Shown piece after piece: positions 7,243-13,657 of a stretch of 16,939 nt of DNA (the stretch's first letter is position 1; each line of letters begins with the position of its first letter). The notes beneath the pieces are model-generated. The model was not told the origin of the DNA. It ran no database searches and worked only from the letters and a program-made list of their open reading frames with translations. The position numbers and the translations under genes were made by a program. The stretch is from NCBI GenBank assembly GCA_021783435.1, contig JAJXUC010000080.1, forward strand, positions 1 through 16,939, written 5' to 3'. This stretch comes from Pseudomonadota bacterium. GTDB taxonomy: Bacteria; Pseudomonadota; Gammaproteobacteria; Burkholderiales; Burkholderiaceae.

Positions 7243-7392
7243 ATGACGACGATGCAAGCGTGGCGGCGGCTGACAGTCCGCATGGCGGCGGTCCTGGCTG
7301 CCGGCTTGGGGTTCAGCGCGGCGACCGCTGCCGCTGCCCAAACCGGCTCGACTGAAGGCGTGCACGCGCATGAAACCCTCTCCCGGACGTGA
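7243..7392 (+). CDS. Small ORF: signal peptide with a 15-20-residue tail, possible truncated secreted-protein gene
   Basis: A 49-codon ORF lies in the gap between hppD and phhA and overlaps the first 23 bases of phhA in another frame. It has a good ribosome-binding site (AGGTGA, seven bases upstream). It encodes a textbook export signal: basic start (MTTMQAWRRLTVR), hydrophobic core (MAAVLAAGLGF), and an Ala-rich cleavage region before QTG. The mature part would be only about 17 residues (ends HAHETLSRT). It may be a remnant of a deleted periplasmic-binding-protein gene, a short secreted peptide, or a coupling ORF that helps ribosomes reach phhA, whose own Shine-Dalgarno is poor. No family can be named. 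Confidence 0.5.
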   Translation: MTTMQAWRRLTVRMAAVLAAGLGFSAATAAAAQTGSTEGVHAHETLSRT

Positions 7393-8269
7393 CCAAGTCG
7401 CAGCCGCAACCACGCCAGTGATCTATGGCGAGGCCAGCATCACGCCGCGGGGCGACTATGCCCAGGCCCATGCGGACTACACCTGCGATCAGCATTGGGA
7501 GCGCTACACGCCGGCCGAGCATGCGCTGTTCGCGCGGCTTTACGCGCGGCAGATGGCGCTGGTGCCTGGCCGGGCTTGCGAGGAGTTTTTGCATGCCCTC
7601 GGACATCTGGTCGCGGCCGCAGGCATCCCGCGGTTTGCCGACATCAACCCGCGGCTGCGCGCCGCCACAGGCTGGGAGATCGTGGCGGTTCCCGGTCTGA
7701 TTCCCGAGCATGCGTTTTTCCGGCTGCTCAGCCAGCGGCGATTCCCGGTGACGGTCTGGCTGCGCAAGCCCGAGGAGTTCGACTACATCGTCGAGCCCGA
7801 CTTGTTTCACGACCTGTTCGGCCATGTGCCGCTGCTGTTCGAGCCGGCTTTCGCCGACTACATGCAGGCCTTCGGCGCCGGAGGCCTCAAGGCCGAGGGC
7901 CTGGACGCCTTGCAGTACCTTGCCCGCTTGTATTGGTATACGGTGGAGTTCGGACTGGTCCGCTCGGCACAGGGCCTGCGCATTTACGGCGCGGGCATTT
8001 TGTCGTCTGGCGGCGAGGTGGAGTACAGCCTGCACAGCCCGAAGCCGCGGCGTCTGCCCTTCGATGTGCCGCGGCTGTTGCGCAGTCGCTACCGCATCGA
8101 CGACTACCAGGCCACCTATTTCGTCATCGACAACTTCGCGCAGTTGTTCGACGCCACCGCGCCCGACTTCGCGCCGCTGTACCTGCAGGCCGCGGCTCAG
8201 GCCGAGATCGCGCCCGGAGCCGTGCTGCCGGGCGAGCACGACATCGCGCCGGACGTTGCAGACGCATGA
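7370..8269 (+). CDS. phhA: Phenylalanine-4-hydroxylase
   Basis: This is a 299-aa monomeric bacterial-type aromatic amino-acid hydroxylase. It turns phenylalanine into tyrosine using O2, tetrahydrobiopterin-type cofactor and Fe(II). The iron triad is visible: His147 and His152 in DLFHDLFGHVP, and Glu193 in YWYTVEFG. Other family landmarks are GWEIVAVPGLIP, FFRLLSQRRFPVTVWLR, the FDYIVEPD lead-in and GAGILSSGGE. It lacks the regulatory ACT domain of animal enzymes, as is normal in bacteria. The ATG at 7370 has only a weak GAAGG upstream, and translation may be coupled to the overlapping small ORF. It ends in hairpins. No phhB (pterin carbinolamine dehydratase) follows, although it often accompanies phhA. 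The product feeds the hppD route just upstream. Confidence 0.96.
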   Translation: MKPSPGRDQVAAATTPVIYGEASITPRGDYAQAHADYTCDQHWERYTPAEHALFARLYARQMALVPGRACEEFLHALGHLVAAAGIPRFADINPRLRAATGWEIVAVPGLIPEHAFFRLLSQRRFPVTVWLRKPEEFDYIVEPDLFHDLFGHVPLLFEPAFADYMQAFGAGGLKAEGLDALQYLARLYWYTVEFGLVRSAQGLRIYGAGILSSGGEVEYSLHSPKPRRLPFDVPRLLRSRYRIDDYQATYFVIDNFAQLFDATAPDFAPLYLQAAAQAEIAPGAVLPGEHDIAPDVADA

Positions 8270-8277
8270 GAACGGTT

Positions 8278-8299
8278 GGCGTCATCCCGCGATGACGCC
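8278..8299 (+). terminator. Hairpin terminator after phhA
   Basis: A perfect nine-base-pair stem (GGCGTCATC / GATGACGCC) with the four-base loop CCGC begins nine bases after the phhA stop. There is no U-tract after it, so it may stabilise the 3' end or work with Rho rather than act as a classic intrinsic terminator. Confidence 0.6.
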
Positions 8300-8324
8300 C
8301 TCGGCCGCCCCCGGTTTGCCTGCC

Positions 8325-8341
8325 CCCCGCGGAGTGCGGGG
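8325..8341. terminator. Second GC-rich hairpin between phhA and the convergent hydrolase
   Basis: CCCCGC and GCGGGG pair around a five-base loop (GGAGT). It lies 24 bases beyond the stop codon of the minus-strand hydrolase and downstream of the phhA hairpin, so it could serve both convergent transcripts. No T-run is present on either side. Confidence 0.4.
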
Positions 8342-8364
8342 CGGTGAACCGACCCTGGGGCTGC

Positions 8365-9384
8365 TCAGATGTTCTCATGTTCATCCGGGGCCGTTCGACC
8401 GGACATGAACGCACCGACACGGCCTTCACGCGCGTGCTGCAAGGCCGTTTGCAGCGCGTCCCAGGTGGCCGGATGGAAGGCCAGGGCCAGATGCCCGGTG
8501 CCAGGCAGCCGCAAGGTCTGTGCACCCGGCAGCAGGGCGGTCTGGGGCGGGTAGACGAGCTGGTCGCAATCGCCGGCAATGCAGTGCATGGGCGGCTGTC
8601 GCTGCCGGCTTTCCATGCCCAGCAGTGCCCGCAACCAGGCACTGCCCGGTCGCATCTGCACGGCATTGATGGTGTTGGCGTAGCGCGCGGTCCATGCGCC
8701 GGCATGCGGTGAGCCGATGGTGATGACACTGGCCACGCGCGCGGCGTTGGCCGAACTCGACGCCAGCCAGGCGCGCACCGCCAACCCGCCCATGCTGTGG
8801 GCCAGCAGCACCGGCGGTCGGCCGGTGGCGGTCGCAAGACGCGCCACCGCGGCATCGATGCCGGGTGCGTAGTCGCCGATGGCGCGCAACGTCGGCTCCA
8901 GGTTCACCGCGATGAAGGGCGTGCCTTCAGCCTGCAGCCGCGCCAGCACGGGGTTCCAGAAGGCGCGGTTGCACAAGTAGCCATGCACCAGCACCACACC
9001 GGCCTCGTGCGGCGCATTGCCGGGGGGATGCCCGGATGCAGGGCCGCTTGGCCGATCCCTTGCAGCGGGCGCGTTCAGCGCGTCGGGCCACGCTCGTTCA
9101 CGCCAGGGCTGCAGCCAGATGAAGGCGCGCATTTGCAAGCCCGCTTCCGTCAACCAGACACGCCAGCGGACCATGGCAGGGCAAGCGGGCGTCTCGTGGC
9201 GGGCGCACCAGGCAGCTTGCAGCAGGACATGCGCGCCGGTGAGCAGCAGGTGGCCGGCAGGCAGACCGAGCAGGACCAGCACCAGCGCCAGCCGGGGGTA
9301 ACCGAACCAAGCCAACACGCCGCCCAGAACCAACAGCGTGGCAAGCTGCGCAAGCAGAAGGCGACGCAGCCAGCGGGCTGTCAT
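8365..9384 (-). CDS. Membrane-anchored alpha/beta hydrolase (lipase/esterase-like)
   Basis: This is a 339-aa serine hydrolase. Two hydrophobic segments at the N-terminus (about residues 9-28 and 31-57) likely anchor it in the inner membrane, which is unusual next to ordinary cytoplasmic esterases. The hydrolase core starts near 128: oxyanion segment VVLVHGYLCN (about 130-139), nucleophile elbow LLAHSMGG with Ser197, acid candidates in GDCDQLV (Asp272 or Asp274), and His298 in LPGTGHLALAF. The motif order matches lipase class alpha/beta proteins, and IGSPHAG after the elbow is seen in triacylglycerol-lipase-like members. The substrate is unknown. The upstream neighbour on the same strand is an aldehyde dehydrogenase 80 bases away, so they may share a transcript. 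The start has no strong ribosome-binding site. Confidence 0.86.
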   Translation of the reverse strand: MTARWLRRLLLAQLATLLVLGGVLAWFGYPRLALVLVLLGLPAGHLLLTGAHVLLQAAWCARHETPACPAMVRWRVWLTEAGLQMRAFIWLQPWRERAWPDALNAPAARDRPSGPASGHPPGNAPHEAGVVLVHGYLCNRAFWNPVLARLQAEGTPFIAVNLEPTLRAIGDYAPGIDAAVARLATATGRPPVLLAHSMGGLAVRAWLASSSANAARVASVITIGSPHAGAWTARYANTINAVQMRPGSAWLRALLGMESRQRQPPMHCIAGDCDQLVYPPQTALLPGAQTLRLPGTGHLALAFHPATWDALQTALQHAREGRVGAFMSGRTAPDEHENI

Positions 9385-9396
9385 GGACGCAGGCTC

Positions 9397-9427
9397 ATGC
9401 CGGGTTGTGTCGGTTCCGCACCGGCAT
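9397..9427. other. Inverted repeat between the aldehyde dehydrogenase and hydrolase genes
   Basis: Perfect seven-base arms ATGCCGG and CCGGCAT surround a 17-base loop in the 80-base gap between the two minus-strand genes. It might form an mRNA hairpin that tunes expression of the downstream hydrolase or partly ends the upstream transcript. The function is not shown. Confidence 0.3.
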
Positions 9428-9464
9428 TCCTGCGCGCTGCATCGACCATGGCATGGGTCGCGGG

Positions 9465-10883
9465 TCAGCGCTTCATCAGCGCCATCAGGCGCGAGAAGGT
9501 TTTGCCATAGGGCGGGCGGATCAGCGCAGTGCCTGCCAGGCGCGGCTGGCGCAACACGGGCTTGAGCTTGCTGAACGTGTCGAAACCCCAGCGGCCGTGG
9601 TAGTGGCCCATGCCGGAGGGGCCGACGCCGCCGAAGGGCAGGTCGTCCTGCGCCACATGCATGAGCACGTCGTTCACCGTGACGCCGCCGGCGTGGGTGG
9701 CGCGCAGGGCGTGGGCGATGCGGCGCTTGTCACGATCGAACCAGTAGAGCGCCAGCGGGCGCGGGCCGGCGTTGACCAGGGCCATCGCCTGCTCCAGCGT
9801 GTCGTAGGGCAGCACCGGCAGCCAGGGGCCGAAGATCTCGTCCTGCATCAGCGCGAGGTCATGCGGCGGATCGATGAACAGCATGGGTGCGAGACGATGC
9901 CGCAGGTCCATGCGCTGCGCGCCGTCGAACAGCGCATGCGACTTGACCCCCGCGGTATGCGCCTGAGCCTGCAGGCTGGTGAGTCGGCTGTAGTGGCGCA
10001 GGTCGACGATGCTGCAGTAGTCCGGGCTATCGAGGCCCGCGGGGTAGAGGCGGCGCGCCGCCTCGCCGCAGGCGCGGACGAAGGCATGCATCTCGGCGCG
10101 CGGCACCAGCACATAGTCGGGCGCGACGCAAGTCTGCCCGGCGTTCACCAGTTTGCCGTAAACGATGCGCCCGGCGGCCAGGGCGAGGTCGCATCCGGGC
10201 GTCAGCACCGCGGGCGATTTGCCGCCGAGTTCCAGCGTCACCGGCACCAGATGGGCGCTGGCGGCGGCCATGACGCGACGCCCCACCGCGGTGGAGCCGG
10301 TGAACAACAGGTGATCGAAGGGCAGGGCGCTGAATGCCGCGGCCTCGTCGGCGTCGCCGGTGAAGATGACCAATTCGGCGGGATCGAACGCCGCGCGCAC
10401 CAGGCGCGCGAACTGGGCGCCGAAGGCGGGGCTGAACTCGGAGAGCTTCACCATCGCGCGGTTGCCCGCCGCGAAGGCCGAGGCCAGCGGACCCACGGCC
10501 AGATACAGCGGATAGTTCCACGGCACGATGATGCCCACCAGGCCCAGAGGTTGCGGCAGGACCTGGGCGCGAGCCGGCCAGAACCAGATGGACGTGGACG
10601 CGCGGCGCGCACGCATCCAGCCGGCGCCATGGCGCAGCGCATGGCGGATGGCTTCGAGCGACGGCACGATGTCCAGCACCTGCGTCTCGGCCCGGGCGCG
10701 GTGGCCGAAGTCGTCGGAGATGGCGTCGCACAACAGGGCTTCGTGATCCTGGATCAGGGCGGCCAACCGCTTGAGCCGATCGCGCCGCGCCGGCCAGTCG
10801 GGGTAGGGGTCCGCGCGGCTGGCGGCGTGCAGGTGCTCGTAGGCGGCGCGCAAGTCCGAGGAGAACAACGAGGGTCTGTCCAT
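9465..10883 (-). CDS. NAD(P)-dependent aldehyde dehydrogenase, coniferyl-aldehyde-dehydrogenase type
   Basis: This 472-aa enzyme of the aldehyde dehydrogenase superfamily oxidises an aldehyde to the acid with NAD(P)+. Core motifs are present: PWNYPLYL (Asn123), the LFTGSTAVGR cofactor loop, general base Glu218 in LELGGKSP, and catalytic Cys252 in NAGQTCVAPDYVL. The short length and the GQTCVAPDYVLV context match the coniferyl-aldehyde/CalB-like branch, which also includes long-chain and terpene aldehyde enzymes. The C-terminal PFGGVGPSGMGHYHG segment is standard. I chose the start at 10883 because GGAG lies eight bases upstream and family members begin there. The frame is open a further 93 codons upstream, but that stretch is unlike ALDH. 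It is divergent from an MBL-fold gene. The true substrate is unknown; coniferyl aldehyde is only a family label. Confidence 0.92.
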   Translation of the reverse strand: MDRPSLFSSDLRAAYEHLHAASRADPYPDWPARRDRLKRLAALIQDHEALLCDAISDDFGHRARAETQVLDIVPSLEAIRHALRHGAGWMRARRASTSIWFWPARAQVLPQPLGLVGIIVPWNYPLYLAVGPLASAFAAGNRAMVKLSEFSPAFGAQFARLVRAAFDPAELVIFTGDADEAAAFSALPFDHLLFTGSTAVGRRVMAAASAHLVPVTLELGGKSPAVLTPGCDLALAAGRIVYGKLVNAGQTCVAPDYVLVPRAEMHAFVRACGEAARRLYPAGLDSPDYCSIVDLRHYSRLTSLQAQAHTAGVKSHALFDGAQRMDLRHRLAPMLFIDPPHDLALMQDEIFGPWLPVLPYDTLEQAMALVNAGPRPLALYWFDRDKRRIAHALRATHAGGVTVNDVLMHVAQDDLPFGGVGPSGMGHYHGRWGFDTFSKLKPVLRQPRLAGTALIRPPYGKTFSRLMALMKR

Positions 10884-10973
10884 GCCACGATCTCCGGTTG
10901 CGATTCGCCTTATGCTAAATCTGCCCGAAAGCCACCGCCACTCCAGGCTTGTGGCCCCTGCGCGGCCCAAGCG

Positions 10974-10992
10974 CTGCACCTGTGTGGTGCAG
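10974..10992. promoter_or_regulatory. Inverted repeat in the ALDH/MBL divergent region
   Basis: Perfect seven-base arms CTGCACC and GGTGCAG flank TGTGT. The site lies about midway between the two divergent start codons (10883 and 11054), as expected for an operator shared by both genes. No regulator gene is adjacent, and no firm -35/-10 pair was assigned. Confidence 0.35.
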
Positions 10993-11053
10993 ATTGCGGC
11001 ACCAGGGCCGGCCGCGACTGGCTGCACCCGGCTGTATCGACCTTGCCTCCACC

Positions 11054-12079
11054 ATGCTGATTCAATCCCCGTCTCCGCCCGCTCGACCGTCTTCGCCATC
11101 CATGCACAGCACGCCCATGTCCGCCGAGCTTTCCACGCCCACATCGCCCTTGCCGCGTTCAATGCGGCTGCTCGAGCGCGGCTGGCTGTCGGCCAACAAC
11201 ATCGTGTTCCTGGACGACGACCACAGCGCCAGCGTGGTGGACACGGGCTACGTGCTGCATGCTGCGCAGACGGTGGCGTTGGTGCGGCATGCGCTGGACG
11301 GGCGGCAGCTCACGCGCATCGTCAACACCCATCTGCATTCGGACCATTGCGGTGGCAATGCCGCGTTGCAGGCGGCATATGGCGGCGCCGCGCACTGCGC
11401 CGTCACCGTGCCGGCCGGCGAACTGCAGGCGGTGAACAACTGGGACGAAGACGCGCTCTCCTTTCGCTCCACCGGCCAGCAGGCGGCCGGCTTCAGCGCG
11501 GCGGCCGGCATGGCAGTCGGCGATCTGCTGCAGTTGGGCGGGATGCCTTGGCGGGTACATGCCGCGCCGGGCCACGACCCGCATGCGCTGATGCTGTTTC
11601 AGCCCGAGGCGCGCCTGCTCATCAGCGGAGATGCGCTTTGGCAGCATGGCTTCGGCGTGGTCTTTCCCGAAATGGTGGGCGAGAGCGGCTTCGCGGCAAC
11701 GCGCCGCACGCTGGACGCCATCGCGGCCCTCGCTCCCGCCGCCGTCATCCCCGGCCATGGCGCCGTTTTCACGGACGTGGCCGCGGCACTGGCGCGTGCG
11801 CGCTCGCGCCTCGGCGTCTTCGAGGCCAACCCCGAGCGCCATGCCCGCCACGGCCTGCGCGTGCTGCTCAAATTCCAGTTGCTGCAACAGCCCGAAGGCG
11901 TGGCCTGCGACGACTTGCGTGGCTGGTTTTGCGATGCCGCACTCGTGGCGCGCACGGCATGCCACTTCTGGCCGAACCTGACCCTGGATGCGCTGTTTTC
12001 CGAAACCCTGGACGCGCTGTTGCTGGCCGGTGCCGCAAGCCGTCGCGATCACCTGGTGGGCAACGCCGATCCGGCCTGA
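11054..12079 (+). CDS. Metallo-beta-lactamase-fold hydrolase
   Basis: This is a 341-aa MBL-fold metal hydrolase (start at 11054). The dinuclear-zinc motif NTHLHSDHCGGN supplies His93, His95, Asp97 and His98. Other ligands are His174 in AAPGHDPH, Asp193 in LISGDALW and His235 in IPGHGAVF. The C-terminal 100 residues form an extra helical domain (LRVLLKFQLLQQPEG onward), seen in lactonase/glyoxalase-II-like and similar MBL proteins. It is divergent from the aldehyde dehydrogenase. The start is uncertain: none of the ATGs at 10949, 11054, 11102 or 11117 has a good Shine-Dalgarno, and the conserved fold begins only near SMRLLERGWL. The first 35 residues of my model are Pro/Ser-rich and could be non-coding. 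The substrate (lactone, thioester, phosphodiester) is unknown. Confidence 0.88.
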   Translation: MLIQSPSPPARPSSPSMHSTPMSAELSTPTSPLPRSMRLLERGWLSANNIVFLDDDHSASVVDTGYVLHAAQTVALVRHALDGRQLTRIVNTHLHSDHCGGNAALQAAYGGAAHCAVTVPAGELQAVNNWDEDALSFRSTGQQAAGFSAAAGMAVGDLLQLGGMPWRVHAAPGHDPHALMLFQPEARLLISGDALWQHGFGVVFPEMVGESGFAATRRTLDAIAALAPAAVIPGHGAVFTDVAAALARARSRLGVFEANPERHARHGLRVLLKFQLLQQPEGVACDDLRGWFCDAALVARTACHFWPNLTLDALFSETLDALLLAGAASRRDHLVGNADPA

Positions 12080-12082
12080 GTC

Positions 12083-12111
12083 GCCAGCGCATCGGTATCG
12101 GAAGCGCTGGC
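12083..12111. terminator. Hairpin between convergent MBL and Spy-like genes
   Basis: Perfect eight-base-pair arms GCCAGCGC / GCGCTGGC with a 13-base loop lie four bases after the MBL stop and 24 bases beyond the stop of the minus-strand Spy-like gene. This is a plausible bidirectional terminator, although no T-run follows in either direction. Confidence 0.5.
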
Positions 12112-12134
12112 GCAACTCGTGCCTTGAACCGGGT

Positions 12135-12713
12135 TCACTCGGTATGAGCGCTCATGCCCATTCGCTGTTCGCCCATCATGCTCAGGCGCTGATTGGCGAT
12201 GGTCCTTTGCTCGGGGCTCAGCGCGGTGTAGAGGTGCTTCAAGGCCTTGGTCATGGCCTCCATGCCGCTCAGGCGTTGCTGCAAGAACTGCGTGCGTGCC
12301 TGCATGCGATCGGGTGCGGTTGCGTTCGTGTCCGCGCCCTGCAGCTTGCCGCGCATGGTTTGCATGGCCCCGGCTTGTTGCTTCGCCTGGGTGGCGAAGG
12401 CTTGCCAGGCGGGTTCCTGCGCGGCGGTGATGTGCAGCGCGGCCTTGGTATCGGCCAGATGGCGGTCCACCATCGCCGCGGAATCACCCCCATGCATCAT
12501 GCCTTCGGCCATGCCGCGCTGACGCATGTCGCCCTCACCCATCATGCCCCCACCCATCATGCCTCCACCCATCATGGACCCCGACTCCATGCCGGCGGCG
12601 CTGCCCGACATGCGATATGCGCCCATGCCGCCGGATTGCGCAAAGGCCGTGCCGATGGCGGCGGCGGACAAGACGGCGGCGATGCCGACGATGACTTTCT
12701 GATTGCGTTTCAT
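12135..12713 (-). CDS. Met-rich Spy/CpxP-like periplasmic protein (LTxxQ family)
   Basis: This is a 192-aa exported protein. Its signal peptide (MKRNQK, then a hydrophobic core about 7-22) is likely cut after AFA at 25. A methionine-rich linker follows (about 30-73, with 13 Met including three MMGGG/MMGEG-like units and an MMH). The rest is helical, with two LTxxQ-type motifs (ITAAQ at 95-99 and LSPEQ at 165-169), the signature of Spy/CpxP chaperones and related metal-stress proteins such as CnrX/ZraP. Met clusters of this kind bind Cu(I) or Ag(I) in other periplasmic proteins; here that is inference. The start at 12713 has AGGAG seven bases upstream. The gene is divergent from an OmpR/EnvZ-type two-component system whose kinase also has a Met-rich periplasmic loop, and it is probably a target of that system. 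Confidence 0.85.
   Translation of the reverse strand: MKRNQKVIVGIAAVLSAAAIGTAFAQSGGMGAYRMSGSAAGMESGSMMGGGMMGGGMMGEGDMRQRGMAEGMMHGGDSAAMVDRHLADTKAALHITAAQEPAWQAFATQAKQQAGAMQTMRGKLQGADTNATAPDRMQARTQFLQQRLSGMEAMTKALKHLYTALSPEQRTIANQRLSMMGEQRMGMSAHTE
12536..12580. repeat. Three 15-bp tandem repeats coding the Met-rich linker
   Basis: Three copies of a unit beginning CACCCATCATG follow one another without gaps (12536, 12551, 12566). On the coding strand they give the MMGGG-like Met pairs of the Spy-like protein. The unit length is a multiple of three, so copy number can change without breaking the frame. Confidence 0.75.
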
Positions 12714-12813
12714 GGTGCTGCTCCTGTCTGAATTGGGCGAATGGTCCGTGGGACGATCCCGCCGGGCCCGATGGAAGGAAGTCCTTCGCAACGGTTCCCA
12801 TTGCAGCCCCGGC

Positions 12814-12833
12814 ATGTAAGCGCGCCATGTCAA
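12814..12833 (-). promoter_or_regulatory. Regulatory box facing the Spy-like gene
   Basis: Read on the minus strand this is TTGACATGGCGCGCTTACAT: two TKACAT half-sites in tandem, about 100 bases upstream of the Spy-like start. OmpR-family regulators bind tandem half-sites of this type. An almost identical box faces the opposite gene 40 bases away, which supports a shared regulator. TTGACA could also act as a -35, but no good -10 follows. Confidence 0.45.
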
Positions 12834-12873
12834 CGAAGCCCTTTTTTGTATCGCACTGCGCGCAATCCTGGCG

Positions 12874-12892
12874 TTGACATGCTGCGTTACAT
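12874..12892 (+). promoter_or_regulatory. Regulatory box facing the two-component operon
   Basis: On the plus strand this reads TTGACATGCTGCGTTACAT, matching the divergent box in all but three bases and one gap. It ends 42 bases before the response-regulator start, a suitable place for autoregulation. The TTGACA may double as a -35 element. The region downstream (ATTGTTTTTTCC) is AT-rich, but no clear -10 was assigned. Confidence 0.5.
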
Positions 12893-12934
12893 TGTTTTTT
12901 CCTGAGCACCCGGCCCGCCGGCCAAAATCGGCGC

Positions 12935-13657
12935 ATGGAAACCTCCGACCATATCCTGATCGTCGACGACGACGCCGAGATTCGCCACCTGCTGAGCGCT
13001 TATCTGCAGAAGAACGGCTTGCGCGTGACGGCTGTTGGCGACGGCAAGGCCATGGAACGCGCGCTGCTGGCCTCCGGCGTCGACCTAATCGTGCTCGACC
13101 TGATGCTGCCTGGCGACGACGGCCTGACCCTGTGCCGCAAGCTGCGCGCCAAGTCCGACATCCCCATCCTCATGCTGACGGCACGCGGCGAGGAAACCGA
13201 TCGCATCGTCGGCCTGGAAATGGGCGCCGACGACTATCTGCCCAAGCCCTTCAGCGCGCGCGAGTTGCTGGCGCGCATCAAGGTCATCCTGCGTCGCGCC
13301 CGCAGCCTGCCGCGCAATCTTCAGCCGGAAGAGGCGCGCCAGGTGCGCTTCGCCGGCTGGACCCTCGACACCGCGCATCGCCACCTGGTTTCGCCCGCCG
13401 GCGTGGTGGTCGCGCTGAGCGGCGCCGAGTACCGGCTGCTGCGGGTTTTTCTGAGCCATCCGAACCGGGTGCTCAACCGCGACCAGTTGGTCGATCTGAC
13501 GCAGGGCCGCGAGGCCGACCCGCTCGATCGCAGCATCGACGTGCAGGTCAGCCGATTGCGCCAGCGCCTGGGCGACGACCCGCGCGACCCCGCCCTGATC
13601 AAGACCGTGCGCGGCATCGGCTATGTCCTGTCGGCCCCGGTCGAGGCAATGGCCTGA
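12935..13657 (+). CDS. OmpR-type response regulator
   Basis: This is a 240-aa DNA-binding response regulator, close to the OmpR branch. The receiver domain (about 5-120) has the acidic pocket at Asp11/Asp12, phosphoacceptor Asp55 in LIVLDLMLPGDDGL, the switch Thr82 in LMLTARGEE, and Lys104 in DYLPKPFSARELL. The winged helix (about 140-235) contains LSGAEYRLLRVFL, the recognition helix RSIDVQVSRLRQRL and the wing IKTVRGIGYVLS. No clear Shine-Dalgarno precedes the ATG at 12935, but the receiver starts directly after it. Its stop codon overlaps the start of the kinase gene (TGATG), so the two are translationally coupled. The divergent Met-rich Spy-like gene and the two mirrored boxes upstream suggest that it controls that gene and itself. 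Confidence 0.95.
   Translation: METSDHILIVDDDAEIRHLLSAYLQKNGLRVTAVGDGKAMERALLASGVDLIVLDLMLPGDDGLTLCRKLRAKSDIPILMLTARGEETDRIVGLEMGADDYLPKPFSARELLARIKVILRRARSLPRNLQPEEARQVRFAGWTLDTAHRHLVSPAGVVVALSGAEYRLLRVFLSHPNRVLNRDQLVDLTQGREADPLDRSIDVQVSRLRQRLGDDPRDPALIKTVRGIGYVLSAPVEAMA

Noticed and set aside
6051..7409. Open frame of 452 codons on the minus strand opposite hppD
   Set aside because: It mirrors the codon pattern of hppD in a GC-rich genome and has no recognisable motif.
9405..11060. 551-codon plus-strand frame opposite the aldehyde dehydrogenase
   Set aside because: It is a His/Gln/Arg-rich shadow with no motif, antisense to a gene with full catalytic residues.
10884..11162. 93-codon N-terminal extension of the aldehyde dehydrogenase
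   Set aside because: It is not ALDH-like in sequence, while a ribosome-binding site and family-like start occur at 10883.
12536..12580. Possible CRISPR-like array
   Set aside because: The units are 15 bp, contiguous and coding, with no spacers.
12874..13656. Upstream extension of the histidine-kinase frame
   Set aside because: It overlaps the complete response-regulator gene in another frame and is Arg/Pro/Ala-rich. The kinase begins at the ATG overlapping the regulator stop.
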